From: Ascidia mentula
Lineage: Eukaryota > Chordata > Ascidiacea > Phlebobranchia > Ascidiidae
Direction: 5' to 3'
Length of the DNA stretch: 64,000 bases
Assembly (NCBI GenBank): GCA_947561715.1
Contig: OX387202.1
Span: forward strand, 19,543,001-19,607,000
Shown piece after piece: positions 11,554 to 25,330 of this stretch (positions within the stretch are counted from its first letter, which is position 1; the number at the start of each line of letters is the position of its first letter). The notes below the pieces were generated by a model. That model was given only the letters and a program-made list of their open reading frames with translations. It was not told the DNA's origin and did not search any database. The position numbers and the translations under genes are program-made.

Positions 11554-11562
11554 CTAAAAGAG
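11554..11562. repeat. 9-bp target-site duplication, right copy
   Basis: Exact copy of CTAAAAGAG found at 1024-1032. The perfect match brackets the whole 10.5 kb element and indicates a fairly recent insertion of the intact unit. Confidence 0.93.
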
Positions 11563-12744
11563 GAGGTCACCGCCCAAACTGATACTGTTTCGTTTTGTTT
11601 ATCTTTTATACAAGGACTTATTGTTGAAAACATGGTTTGTGCTTAGTTGTATAAGGATGTTCGTTTAGAAGCTAAGTTTAATGACGATTGTGTTTATGTT
11701 TTTACAAAGGTTTGTTAATTTTTGTGTAAGTAAAGCTCTGTGAAAATCAACATATTAGTTTTTTTATCCATTTACTTTCAGAAATAAACAAAACTTTTGT
11801 TTTGTGTTTTTAAAATTTTGTCATAAATCTAAATTAAAATTAATTAGCAAAAGTTTTGTGAATAAATCAAATGAGTGATAATGGTTTTTGCCAACATTGT
11901 TGTAATTTTATCGGCAATCAGCACATAAATATAAAATGATGCATTAACACATAAAAAGTGTTTGTTCATTGCCTTCCATTGTTTCCAAAAAATATCCTCA
12001 ATGCAAATTACAAACTTTCCAATCTACCTTGCAAAGACTCGTAACAAATGATTTTTAAAAATTTGCTGCCATCGCCAAATCTGGGGAATTGCCCTTTGGT
12101 GTCGGGCATTTTCAGGTTTTAAAAAATATTTTTTGTCGGTCATAAAACACATGTTAATTAATGATGCTTTAATGTGAGAAGGTAACGCAATGATTGTGTG
12201 ATTCGATAAGTATTCAGAGTGACACAAATCATGATCTTCCCACCCGGCAGTGAGAAAATTATTGATCCTAATAATTTTTTAACTTAGTTTTTACTAGAAT
12301 GCTTGTTGTTTCACTGATTTCTATGTTTTAATTTGAATGCACTAACGGCAAGCATTTAAAATCGGTGAAAAAATGTTTGTGAATTTTGTGTATTAAGGAA
12401 TATTCATGGGGAAATTAAAGGTAATGATGTCTTGAGCTTGTAGTTCTCATGCATTATTATTAATTATTGATGATTTCTTGCTTTTAACATTCCATTTTCT
12501 GGAAGTCCTGTGTAACGGTCAAGGTTTATTGGTTTCAAGCACCGACTTTATTATTTCAACAAGAAACTGGTTGTCTTTGTTGTTGATTTCTCCAATTTAC
12601 TTCCAGATATATATTTTACACTATCTGTTTTAATCATATCTTTATTTGAATGTTTGTTTGTTCTTCTATAGATCAGCATTTTTAGATGTTAGGTGTTATG
12701 CTACTTGTGTTTAAACTCTGCAACACCTGACCCTCAGCACAGCC
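11563..12744 (+). other. LLGL 5' region
   Basis: No coding exon is recognised. A plausible 3' splice site (TTCTTCTATAG) at about 12672 lies upstream of the LLGL ATG and could join a non-coding first exon, or accept a spliced leader if this is Ciona, where trans-splicing is common. AT-rich otherwise. Confidence 0.45.
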
Positions 12745-15700
12745 ATGTTCCGCAAGTGGAAAAAAGGAGGCCATCTTGACCCACAGAGAGAGAAAATAAA
12801 AAGTGAACTTTTTACTTTCAAAAAGGTTTGTTACATATACTGTTAGACTGGTTTAATCTTTAATCAAGATACAGTGACATGTAAAATCAATCAACCTCGT
12901 ATCTTTTGAGACTGATTAGTTGGCCAGACCAGTTATCTTGTAGGTGTCATATTTAACATTGAACTTTTCAACTTAAATTACTTCCTTTAGCAAGGGTATG
13001 AATAGTTTACAATTTAGTCAGTATGTCATTTTTTTCGAAGTTTATAATTATTTACTATATTTTGTTTTTTTGCAGACAGTCGAACATGGATTTCCGCACC
13101 ATCCATGTGCGTTTGCTTATGACCCTGTTCTAAAACTTATGGCAATTGGCACCAAAACTGGTGCTGTAAAAATGTAAGGATGTCTTTTTGAACATTTTTA
13201 CACAAACACAAACAACATTGCACTTCAGTATAGTGAATATTATGTTTTAATATGCATTTTTATTTATCTTGGCAATGCATTCTAGTGCAAATTAGGATAC
13301 TTGATTAAAATTACCTTTGAACAATTAGGATTAAGAAGTGCTTAAACATGTCCAAGAATATATTTCACAACATGAAGCTCAAATGCCAAACACAATTAAT
13401 GTGCTTGCTACAAGCAAAAATTTAAGTCACATTGCTTTAAAAACTATTGTCTAGATTTGGATCACCAGGTGTGGAATTCACAGGGATTCATTCCGACATA
13501 AATCAAGTTCTCCAGCTGCACTTTGTACCTGGCGAGGTAAGCTGAATTTATTGATGAAAGTTTAAAATCACTTCTTAAATTTTAAAACGCTGCTGAGTAG
13601 ATTGAGTCAATCTTTTTAATCGCATCTAACCATAGTAGTTTGACCATAGTTTTTGTGCAGTATTTATATAATAAGTTGTTATTCATGCAGGGGCGAATCA
13701 TTAGCATATTAGACGACAACACGATCCATCTATGGGAGCTCTGTTCTGTTAAGGAAGATAAGCAAGGTGCTCAGGGTCTTGTGGAAGTTGGAGCTTCACA
13801 GCTATCCGGTCGTCCAGGGTAAAAAATATTCATTTTGTAACATGGGCAAAACATTCGCTTGATGTGTAAGACTGATTCCTTAACAGATTCTAGACCTTAA
13901 TTTGGCATTGTCCTCATGCCAGCTACACCAATGTATTAAGATCTGAATTACTGTGGAACAGTTTGTTTCAACAATTAAATTTACATGATATGTGCATCAC
14001 TAAGGGCACCAATGATCCCTCCAGGATTGACAAATAAAGTTTCCCTTTGATGATTTGAATGTTTCTTTGACTTCTTAATTCAGTTTATACTTTCAAACTT
14101 TTGTCTGTGCTCTGTGGGTATGAAGTCAATCATGTTGTATTTGTCAGGACCAACCAAATCACTGTGGTTACAATACAATCCGGCAATGAACTGATGTGGG
14201 TTGGCACAGAAGGTGGAGGAATATACACTCTCACACTACCAGAGTTTGAAATGAAAGAAACCATCCATCAAGATCAAGTCATGCAGAGGTTCGTTTATGG
14301 TCTTGTCTCTTGTAAAGATTGTGGTGCTGAAATATTGACTAGTGGCTGGAATTGTGCTGTTGTGCAAAAATACTTGGTGGAAGTTACATTGATGCAAATT
14401 CTTCATGGAATGCTCCACATATCAGGTGTTTGAAGCCACAGCTCTTGTTCACATGAGATTGCAATTTTACATAAAGACAAAGCCTCCTTGACTAATAATT
14501 TACCTTAGCATGTGGTTTGCATAAACATGTACTGCAGCATATATGTGTTGTTAACATTCTTCTTAACTTTTCAATTTGCCACAATATCCCCATGCATGCT
14601 GTGTAGTTGTTCCACAATCGGATGTGGACCCACTAATATAACAGACAAACTTTAAGTCCTGTTATTTGTGGTCAGCATTCCAGATCATTACAAGACTGGC
14701 AAAGCTCTTGGTCTGGTGGAAGCAATTGCAGAACACCCATCCAACCCCTCCCAAATACTTATCGGATATAATCGTGGACTTATTGTGCTTTGGGATGATG
14801 CAAGTCAAAGTGTCGGGAGTTTTTATCTTTCAGAGAAGGTCAGAAATAAATCGGTTATATGGAGTTGTGTAGAGTTTGTAATGTGGAAGGTTACATGACA
14901 TAAAAACAACTAATGATGCAGCATAGGGGTGATTTATTATTGGTGAACTTAAGTTGATTGATGCATATAAGTTTATTTTACTGATATATTTATTGATACG
15001 TATAATATACTCACAATTAATTGTGGGTGTAACTTTAGTTTAGCCAACAGAGTATATACATTATGTCATAACAATTTCTCTGCTGTAAGAAGCCCCACAT
15101 TATTAACTCCACAACAGAAACTACAACGCACAAAGGCTTTTGCATTTCACCATTCGGCAAATATTACTTTTACAAGTTTTCTGTCTCATAAAATACCTCC
15201 AATGATGTAACCAATATAATGGTTTTATGTCATTTGTGTAGTGAGTGTATTTGTATGGCGTACATGCCTTGCTACTGTACACAAGTATGGGTCTCCTGGA
15301 CACCATCCTGCCACCAATTGTTCACTGTTTAATTTGCACACAGGGATTGGAGTCAATTTCGTGGCTTTCTAATAGCAAGGAATTTATGAGTGCTCACACT
15401 GATGGATTTCTGTGCACATGGAGATTAGAATCCTCACAACCCCATACTTCATACACTCCCTATGGTAAGAGCAGTTAACTGACTGTGACATCCCATTATT
15501 TACATTCATTAATTAGTTTTACTGATTCTTTCACAGTTGCTTTGATCAGTGATATTGTTATGTTTCTGAATTTATTTATAAAAGTTTTACAATGCAAGTA
15601 AAAATTTCATCATAATTTTGTTTTTCAACACAGGCCCCTTCCCTTGCAAAGCCATCACCAAGATTTTATGGAAATCATCGAGGATGTAAGTTTTTTTTTG

Positions 15701-18700
15701 AAACATTTTGAAAACAACTTTATTTTTGCCTCTGGGATTTTGTGTGTTTTCCAAACAATACAACTAAAATGAATTAAAATTATGAACAGACTTGAAATGC
15801 ATTTCAATACATCTACTTATCAAACCAACCTGTATTTCTTGGCAGGGATCACTATCGGATATTCAGTGGTGGAATGCCACGTGCCAATTATGGAGATCGC
15901 CACTGTGTCAGTGTCATTCACGGTTCAAAGCATGTCACATTTGATTTTACATCACGCGTCATCGACTTCTTTGTAGTCTGTAAACATAAGTCAAATGCAG
16001 GTCAGTGCTCAGTATAAAGTATGTTAGAAAAATATGGCAAGTTTAAGGTCAAGTAAGGTTTTGCAAATTAGATGAACTTACCATGGTTACAGATTGGGAG
16101 GAACCAGAATTCCTGATAGTTTTGCTCGAGGAGGAATTGGTTGCGATCGATCTCACTCAGGACGAATGGCCTGGCATGATTCCCCCATACCTTGGATCTC
16201 CTCACGCTTCAGCGATCACATGTTCGGCACATACTGAGGATATCCCTGAAATGGTTTGGGAGAAGATTAAGATTGCCGCCAAGGCGATGAAAATTGGAAA
16301 ATCGGAATCTGTGAGTAGCAACTTTGTACTAAGAATTCAAGTGTCATGTGGTGGCTTAGCAAAGTAAGCATGCATTTATTTCCAATGCAATACGATAAAG
16401 AAGTTTAACCATTTCATATTTACAATACATTTCACTTTTAATTTTGGCTATTTAAGAATCTGCCACATTTGTAAATTACTAACCATAACCAAAATTGTGG
16501 CCAGTTTCAATGCTGGTTAATCAAATGAACCATGCATAAAATGTAAACCCACTTAAAAAAGTTCATGCCATCGAAAGGCCACAATTCTGGCTATTATAGG
16601 TGTTGTAAATATAGCTGGGCACTTAACATTGCCTCTTAACCAATATTTCAAGTGGTTTCTCGAGTAGCGACGAGTTTTGTGGACGTGGTATCTCACACAG
16701 GATGCAGCGATGCGGAAAGACACATGATTGATAAAAAATGTTTTTTTTAGACATGGCCAATTACTGGGGGAAAAGATCTGGTTAAAACTAAACCTTCATC
16801 GCACGATATTCTCCTTACAGGCCACGAGGACGGCTCCATTAAGGTGGGCTTTTATAATCGTGATGTTAAGTGTCCGAACACTCACAGTTCTATTACATAG
16901 GTTGTTTGAAATTATCACTAAACTTTACTGGGTTTATTTTTAATACAACCCTTTTACCCCAACAACCTGTGATGATTTAAAACCATAAATTTATTAATTG
17001 ACTTGCTTTAAAATTTAGTCACAGGCAAATATTCTGACTATAAACGATCTTTAAACAATTGCCGTTCACTTTTTTGTGTGGTTATGTTTATCATACATGG
17101 TTAATTCATCGAGGTAAACCATGTTAAATGTGCAGCTGTGGGATGTGTCAAATGTTTCAATGTATCCCATCCTCAAAATGCAAACCAACCAAGTTTTCGT
17201 CACCGACTCTGATGCAGGGAATGACGGAGATGGCTTCGAAGAACAGTTTCCCCCGTTTAGAAAGGTCATTAAATTTTCTTTTGCCAATCCTCGTTACTAC
17301 TTCTATTTAAATATTCACAACCGGGTCCTGTTTGTAAAAGCTTGTGATTTTGAACTGATCCTGCCCTTACAGATGTGAAACCCGCAGACCAGGTTGTTTA
17401 ACTCAATTGTATTTTTATGACAAGGTTGGTGAGTTTGACCCTTACAGCGACGATCCACGTCTTGCGATCCGAAAAGTTGCGATGTGTCCCACCACTGGAG
17501 CGCTGGTTGCCGGGGGAACAGCTGGTCAGGTACACAATTAATCTTTATATTTTCTTCAACTTTTTTCAGACAACTGACTTAATGCGACTTTTTAATGCAG
17601 AAAATGTTTATTTTGTTTGTGTTTCATTTTCAGCACACATCATTTTATATTTTTCAACTAACATATCCTGGTTACAATATGTTGTATGCCAATAACGAAA
17701 TGCTCGCCATTTTGTAAATACTGGTTACACATAAATAATGATTAATAATTGGAGTTTAATGTTTTAAGGTTGTCGTGTTTGTGCTTTCAAACGAAGGAAC
17801 CGAAACACTTGTCACAAGTAATCTGGTCGATATCCTTGAGGGAAGGGCGGACTTTACCTGGAAGGGCCACGGGCAACTCCAAACCAAGGACAACCACATA
17901 ACAATGCCACCAGGTAAAGTCAGTCCTGACTTAAATTCAGTTGAAGTTATTTGATAATGGGTTGTAACTTTCGAAATTACTTAGTTTCTTTGATATGATG
18001 TAATTAGTGACACTCACTAAGGCTTTCCTGAACATTTGCATCAGGTGGGTTGAGAACATTTAGTCATATTATAATATTTATCCTAATGTTCATGAATTAA
18101 CTCTGGTTCCCATGCTAGGTTACCAGGTTGCGACTGTTGTCCAGTGTCAACCTCCAGCAAGCATCACTTCGTTGAGTGTTTCGTCCAACTGGGGTTTGAT
18201 CGGGCTTGGAACTGGCCATGGGTTTGCGTTGTTTGATTACCTGCAGGTGAAGAACAACCTAATTCTAATTTTGTGCTGGTACTGGGATTGTTTAACCAAA
18301 TCCATATATTGACACAATTCCACTTTAAGTAAAACAAAGGGTGCTTGGAAGCTTGTGTTGGTATTCGTCTGAATGTGGACTGCAAGAATTCAAAATCAAC
18401 CAACTTATTTTGTGTTGACATGTGTTTGCCACTAATACTGAACATTAATTCAAATGTTATTGATTTTAAATTCAGAGATTGACCCCCTGGAAACATTGGG
18501 AACTGAAATTGTGAATTATTTTGGCAGAATAAGTCGGTTCTGTCCCGCTGCACACTAGAAGCTGGAGACCACGCAGCAATGGAAGGTCATTTCTCCAGGA
18601 TGAAGTCGATCAAGATGTCGCTCCGTCAATCGATGAGAAGGATCCGAGGAAGTTTTCATGGTGGAGGAAGAGGTTCTGTGAGGAGGAAGTCAGGAAGAAG

Positions 18701-21700
18701 AAGATACAAGAGAGATATGTCCCAGGTTTAGAAATTGTGGCGATGCCCAGATAATCCTTTCCGACTTGAAAGTCTTCATATAAAAAGCAATATTAAAAAA
18801 AAGTTTTGTGCCCAGTTGCGCTTTGATGATAGTCGGGCAAAGATTGGTGGAGATAAACCTGTTGATTGTGACGTGATAAACCTGCTGATTTGATTGTGAC
18901 GTGTTTGGCAACAGAAACTGCAGGAGGCGAATGCAGCCCTTGTTGATGAGGAGGAGACTGCATCTGGGAGTGGATGGTCGCCAGCAGCAACCGGACAGCG
19001 GAGAGTTGAAGCGAGATCATCCGATGATGGGATGACTGGAATGGTTCGTTGCACCTACTTCGCCACAACCTACGTCCGCGACAGTAAGTTACCACGTCCC
19101 CTCTCTTCACGGTAGGATAAACACGTTGTGACGTCATACCAGCACTACCCAGTAGATATGTTTGTTATAAATAATCACGACCACTTTTTCGATCTCGTCA
19201 GTGCAGCTTGGCCACCTTGTCTGGAACTCACATGCCCAATTGATGACGTCACAATATAAATTCATAATCGTTTAAATTAATCTGACTGTGAAATGTGGAT
19301 TAGCGAATATTCAACTGCCGTAACGTCAAAAGTTTGTCAAAAATAAGTTGTACGCTTGTAATTACACCGCGACCTGTGACACTTTAAGCAGATGATTCGT
19401 TGCAGCTTATGGAAAGTCATACAATGTTGCCTGGTACCTGTAGTTACGCTCGACCGCAAAACAAATATTTAAACCTGGATTGATTTATTTAATGACACAA
19501 CGTTAACCTTGACTCCACACACACACACGTGATTTTATTGTTGCGTCATAGTACTGTATTAATCAGTCATAATGAGGTGTTTCTTGCAGCGGTTAGCACC
19601 ACGCCAACGTTCTGGGCCGGAACAAACTCTGGCGGGATTTATGTGTTCTCCCTTCATGTACCAGATTACAACCAGAGACAAGATCATGACGTCACCACCG
19701 TTGTCGGTGAGAATACTATGATTTCTATTGTCACAATGGGCGATTTCTATGTGGAAAATTTTCTTGAAAATTATGAAGCTTTTTGTAAAATACGGATTAT
19801 TAGTGGCATGATGGATACCAGACGTCTATGGTTTGATCAGTGCGGGTAAAAGAACAAATTATCGCTGTTCGCCTTTTAACAAATACCATCATAGTGACGT
19901 CATAAATACTGACCCCCAAAATCGGGCAAAGTTTCTGAAATAAATACAATTTCGGCATCAAAATGCTGCGTGCTTATTTTTTTGCAATATAACTTGTATG
20001 TATGCACTGATAACTGATGTATCGCCTACTATTATAAATCTGATAACAGCGGCATCTCAATAACAAAAAGAACCTTAACACGAGATTTGAGACAAACGTT
20101 GCTTCCAGGCAAACACATTCAGTTGATGCACCGAGCTCCTGTGGTGGACATAGCTGTGTTGGATGGATACGGGACGCCTGTACATGCTGTCCATGGCAGT
20201 GGAGATGGGAAACCAAGTAACGGGAATGCTGTTGGAAAGACTTCTCCGACAACTGCAGCCCACCACACTCTCGTCATCTGGTGAATTAAGAGATTTCTTG
20301 TTGATTTTCAACGAAATCAACACGTGTGGATTTTTTGTTGCTTTTTCAACTTTTTGATGTAAAAAGTTTAATTCAATTTTCAAGAAAGAATCAAAAATGC
20401 GCGTAATATTCCTCTGCTCGAACAACCTTTGTTGAACAACACGAAGGTTTTATCCTAATATCATGTTGTATCACCGCACCTCCTTAAAACCTCTCTTAAT
20501 CTTGTCGTTAAGTTCCGAGGAGCAAATCAAAGTCTTCGCCCTCCCCAAAGTGGCGGCGAAACGGAAATTCAAACTGACAGCCGTGGATGGTTCGTTGATT
20601 CGCAGAGCGGAATACGCGAAGTTTACGTCATCAAAGAATCCGGATTATAATGAATACGGACTCGTCTGCCTCTCCAACATCGGTAAGAATATGTAATTAC
20701 TACGTCACACTGACGTCATTGAATATTTTTTAATCGTCACGTGGCCAGGCCGTGTGAGAATCTGGGGAGCTTTTGAGTAATTTGTTAAAGTTTGGTTTCG
20801 TAAACCTCGCAAGTTGCCATAGAAACCGCCTGCACTGCTTCTGTGTTTGAACACGTGTTTTAAAAAGTCCTGATTTTGTGAAAACAGGTGAACTTCTGAT
20901 ATTTGGTCAGCTCCCGTCAATCCGACCGCAGGAAACGCACGCTTGCATCGCGAGGGACGACGCACAGGGAATATCGACCACTGTACTTACGACGCACGGA
21001 CAAGGTAACAACCTTACTTACAATCAACCTTTATTCTAATATAAATCTAAAATCTGTGCCAATGTCACGTTGTTCTGGTGTCCGCTTCCGGTGGGCTTTG
21101 AACTCGCAACCCTTGGAGCTCGAAAGCGAGATTTTCAACACAAGCATTTCTTCCCGCGAATAAGTAAATGACGTAATAATGTTTTTATAGTTGTGGGCAA
21201 GGCCACTCTTTCGACCTAAATATCGCATCAGTGCAACTTTGGTTGGTTTTAGCTTTTGTTTGGTCACAGTGTTTCATCACGTTTGGCACCCAATGGTTAA
21301 TGATGGCCGTGTAGTTACCACAAAGTGGACGTCTTGTAGTGTAATTTAGTTGACAAGATCGTTGTAAATCATACCAGCAGCACTGGTGAGGCGTATTAGG
21401 TCGGAAAAATGTCCATCTGTCTGCAGCTCACTATACAACTACACGTGTTTCAACTTCCAGGCATGTATCTCATATCCCCGTCGGAATATATCCGCTTCAC
21501 ACTTTCAACAACGAGTTCCATCGAACCCGTGTGTCGAGTACAAACTACTCGATCAACAAGTTCCGACGATGACGTCATCAACGAAGTCTCGGTGCAAGTT
21601 GTTGTGGAGGACGGGGCTGCGACGAAAGAGGTAAAAATATCGATAAATTTGTAACTGATGAGCGTTTGGTTTCAACGAAAATATGAAGGTCCTGGCGGTT

Positions 21701-23831
21701 TTCTGAAACCTCAGCAACAGAAATAAAAATAAGTCTCCATTTTATATCAGAAGAAATCCATTTGATGCGAAAATAATTGATTGGGAAGGTCATTGGTTGA
21801 ACAACACTAAACATGATACACACAGGGTCAACGCAAGCGAGTTGTGCTCCCTTGGCAAAGTTTTACTTGCTTCGCCCAGTGAAATTGATACATGGCAGAG
21901 AAAGCCGGGTCTTAATGCACAAATCCGTAGATGGGTCGGACACTTATTTCAAAGTGTTGCGCCCCCTTTAATAATATGCGACCCAGACAGTTGCCTAATG
22001 GACCCGCGGGCCCTGTTTACACCATAATAATCTACTGGAAATCGGCACCAAATTTCCAACCATTTAACTCTAGGAACCAACGACTCCTAAACGATCTTCC
22101 ACCAAGAACAACAGGACTGGAGGTGCTGCGGTGGTTGCCACGCAACCTTCTTCCCCCAAAACCCCCCTCTTGTGCGATCATGATGACGAAGATGATGATG
22201 ACGACACACGTCACGTGGAAAAACATGAAAGTAAGACCGTTGCCTGGCAACCGCGGCGACTGGGTGTTTGTGTGATTGTGTCTGTTGCTGCTGTTGCTGT
22301 TGTTGTTGCCATTCTTGTTGTTATGAAACTAATCGCATTTTTATGTGAAAAAGTAATTCTTCGTCCAAATTGCTTTGAGGACTTCAGCTTGGAATTATTA
22401 ATTTCCCTTAAAAATTAATTAACGAGGCCCTGATTCTCTGTTGGAATTGTTTGTTGAACTTGTAGCAACTTTCTAGAAAAGTTTAGTTTGCAAGTTTTCA
22501 CGATCAAACACAACAGCACTTTTGACACATTGATTCAAGTAGAAGCTTTTAACGCCCAAAGCTGAAAAATCTTTACACAAACATCGTATTCCTGTCTTAC
22601 GCATGGCCAGAAGCGCTGTAACCGCATGTCGTAAACTTGACTAACTTTCTCATAAGCTTGGGTTCGCATTATATTATTGTGGGTGCTTGTAAGGTGTTTT
22701 GGAGGAAGCCGAGCGAACCCTGGCTGAGGCAGGTGACGGAATCCATATCTCAAATTCTGATGAAGAAGAAGTAAACGTTCAAGAACTTCTCGGGTGAGGA
22801 CGCACTGCAAACTTGAGTGGGGAAGTACCGGGTTCGCGTGAAAAAAACATAGAAATATTAGGGAATCCCCCGTAATTATTTAAGTATTTTTTTAGAAATT
22901 ACGTCATTTTTGTTTTTTATTTCTATTTACTTTTGTTATTAACCGACTTTTGAGATAGTGAAAAACCCGCAGGAACATGGCAAGGTCATGCGAAGGTCGA
23001 GAGTTGGTGACAGTTTTATGTTAGGTTGGATTATTGGGGTTGGGGAGGAGCGGGCATATAAGGTAAAGTGAAGGTAGTCGCAGGGAGTGGGGCTGTGTTG
23101 ATTCCGATGAAATTTAGTGAAACATTTTAGAATCAGCAACAATTTACTTTAGCGCAATTTATGAACATGTGTAAGCATCAAGCTCGGATATTATTAGATC
23201 TTGTTTATTTTCAAAATAGACGGCACAGTTTATGCGGGGTGGAAGTCAACAGACGGAGATGTGAGTGGGTTCACGTTGTACAAGTTGCAAAGTGTGAAAA
23301 AGACAGTTGGTTTTTCCAGATCAATAATTTTGCCTCCTGTTTTGAGTTAAATTATTTTATGCTTTGTCTTGTTTAAGTTAAGCTGACAACTTTTCTGTTT
23401 CTCCACAGAAGTAAAATAACTTAAAGTTTGCGTTGACCTTGTTTTGTTGTTTGAACAAAGCATCAGCACAGTTAAATAATTACAACCCGTCCTAATTTGT
23501 ACTAACTTTCATCACTGTTAGTGCATGTTTGGTTTGCTTTGCATGAGTTTGGTGTTTTAACGGATTGCGTCGAACTACAATTCGGGTCGTCCTCCGAATT
23601 TGAAAAACCAAACTCGCGACAACCTCATTGGTTGCTGAAAACTCTTTGTAACCGCTCTGTTACGTCACTGGTGAATCTGTCGCTCGTATCTAACGGCACG
23701 TGGCTACGGTTTGAACTGTTCGCTACAGCGATTTTTATGTTTTACCGAACAATGGTTTTAGAAGATATGAATTTTGTTGCAGTGCTATAGCTGATGCTGA
23801 GAAGCAACTGGGAAAATCTGACGACGAATAA
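12745..23831 (+). CDS. LLGL: Lethal giant larvae homologue (LLGL), about 25 exons
   Basis: Exons in continuous phase: 12745-12825, 13076-13173, 13455-13536, 13691-13818, 14148-14288, 14676-14838, 15344-15464, about 15635-15686, 15846-16000, 16093-16310, 16751-16843, 17136-17264, 17425-17529, 17769-17913, 18119-18246, 18528-18725, 18915-19083, 19590-19706, 20085-20280, 20513-20682, 20888-21004, 21461-21630, 22074-22230, 22694-22793, 23783-23831; about 1,093 residues, the usual LLGL length. The protein starts MFRKWKKGG then [14 protein letters not shown], as in vertebrate LLGL. The WD40 double propeller includes [24 protein letters not shown] and LLTGHEDGS. The exon at 18528 has the basic aPKC-target segment ([18 protein letters not shown]), with serines spaced as in fly and vertebrate Lgl; phosphorylation there releases Lgl from the cortex. 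The C-terminus is acidic. Role by family: basolateral polarity with Scribble and Dlg, antagonising aPKC/Par6. The start is well supported by the conserved N-terminus. Confidence 0.95.
19168..19222 (-). repeat. Hammerhead-core dispersed repeat, fragment (copy F)
   Basis: On the minus strand the text AGCTGCACTGACGAGATCG followed by GAAAAAGTGG is a decayed version of the family core (stem I GCTGCA, CTGATGA, GAAA). It lies in an LLGL intron. Confidence 0.5.
21185..21248 (-). repeat. Hammerhead-core dispersed repeat (copy D)
   Basis: Minus strand: GTTGCACTGATGCGATATTT then AGGTCGAAAGAGTGGCC. It shares the family order of stem I strand, CTGATG, short hairpin, GAAA, AGTGGCC, but has changed core bases and is probably inactive. 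It lies in the LLGL intron after 21004. Confidence 0.6.
21352..21440 (+). repeat. Hammerhead-core dispersed repeat (copy C)
   Basis: Plus strand: CAGCAGCACTGGTGAGGCG, AGGTCGGAAA, then CTGTCTGCAGCTCAC. The 3' stem I strand TGCAGC and the GTC before it are kept, but the CTGATGA core is changed. It lies in the LLGL intron just before exon 21461 and in opposite orientation to copy D. Confidence 0.6.
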
Positions 23832-25330
23832 AAAGGTAGAATTCTGTGGGTTTCATTTTTATTTCGTATCGTTGACATAAAATGTAATTCAAACAACTTT
23901 GCTATAATACAAAAACCCCAAGAGTTTGTTGACGTAACTTCGCAAAACAACAGCTGGGTTGGATCTACTTCCCCAACCGATGTGAAATATTTTGACAGAG
24001 TTGACAACGATTCAGATCCAGACGGGAAAAAAACAAAAAATTCGATTTTGAAGATGGTGCTGCATTCTCACACTGATTCAGACAGCTGGCGATGACGCAA
24101 AGATGTTGTTTTTGAGGCTTTTCTCCCGACAGCATGTCACGTTTTTTTTTACTCCCCAGCAATTGCTTTTGTCTTTCTTGTGTCCGGGGTTTCCCCGTTT
24201 TTTTTGGCTTTATTGTAGGCCTTCTCCTCTGGTGCTTTCTGTGTTGTTGTTGTTGTTTAGGTGGTAGGCAAACTTTTATTGTTGCTAGTTGCGTTGATAC
24301 CATGTCGTCGCCTTGTTTAAATCCAGTCATTCATAGGTCGGACCACGATTCCCATAATTATCTGTTTCTACCGGGAAGTTGAACTTGTCGGGTTTTTATT
24401 CAACAACAGTTTACCTTTTCTATTGCGAAACTATTTTATTGGACGGTTTGAAACCATTCTGGTGCATCCATTTATTTGTTTTTTAGTTTTTATTGAAACA
24501 ATACCGTTTTTATTACAACTCAAAATCTATTTTGAGTGTTCGAAATATTTAATTGAAAAACACAAAATCTGAAGATTGATCATGTTTTTATAATTGCTTG
24601 GTGATAGTTGGTATACGACCTCCGTATCCTTCACAGTACAATTTTTGCGTTTTTTTTTGCAATTTTAGCAAATGTTTGGTGTTTATTGTGTGTTTGATAC
24701 TAAAAACGGCTGTTTTTACTAACACCAATCCTGTCGTTGCCTCCCGCGTTTAAATCACACGCATCGTCTGTAAGTGTTTTTAATTCTTCGCATATTCCGC
24801 GTTCCTGCACATGTTTTGTCCCCTGTGGTACTTTCCCCAAAATCTCCCCCCTGGCCACGGTACGCCTTCACATAAAATTATATTTTGCAACAATATCATC
24901 TCTATCCTGATAAAACTCCTCAAGCTGATATTTGGACAAACGCGGATAATCCCCCCATGACGTTGGTACTTATGGTGGATTTTATGCATCACCGGTTTTG
25001 ACCTCATCGTGTTCAGTTTCAACATTTGTCGCTTGAAAGTTATCGCTGCTGCCACATTTTAAAGTAATCCTGTCGTAATGCGCAAATAAATTAAAACCAA
25101 AAAAGTAACTTGGCACAGGGAATATCGACCACTGCGTTTAAGACAGCGACTCTACACACTTTTCCATATAATGCGATCCTTCCGTTTAAAATGTATTTCT
25201 GTGCAAACAGCACTTGTCTGGCGGAGATCAAATATATTCCACAAAATGACGCAGACAATTTTACCTCTCCCTAAATATTCATGTGAAATTTCTAAAACAA
25301 AAATTATCCCAACTTCACGAATCATGTGAA
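23832..25330. other. Tail-to-tail intergenic region between LLGL and the lectin-ZP gene
   Basis: Both neighbours end here. A possible orphan exon frame on the plus strand (about 23919-24095) carries a polar reading with NSWVGSTSPTD and a stop, but its upstream junction does not match the LLGL phase. 25113-25134 repeats 22 nt of the LLGL exon near 20962-20983. No other gene-like signal is seen. Confidence 0.45.

Noticed and set aside
20050-20084. Upstream acceptor for the LLGL exon near 20085
   Set aside because: Using the acceptor at 20049 gives a stop at once in the required phase; the acceptor at 20084 keeps the conserved text [10 protein letters not shown] in frame.
23222-23262. LLGL exon between 22793 and 23783
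   Set aside because: It has good splice sites, but inclusion shifts the frame to an early stop; at most an alternative exon.
23919-24095. Extra LLGL 3' exon
   Set aside because: The frame is open and polar, but no acceptor gives the phase required after exon 22793, and the exon at 23783-23831 ends LLGL properly.
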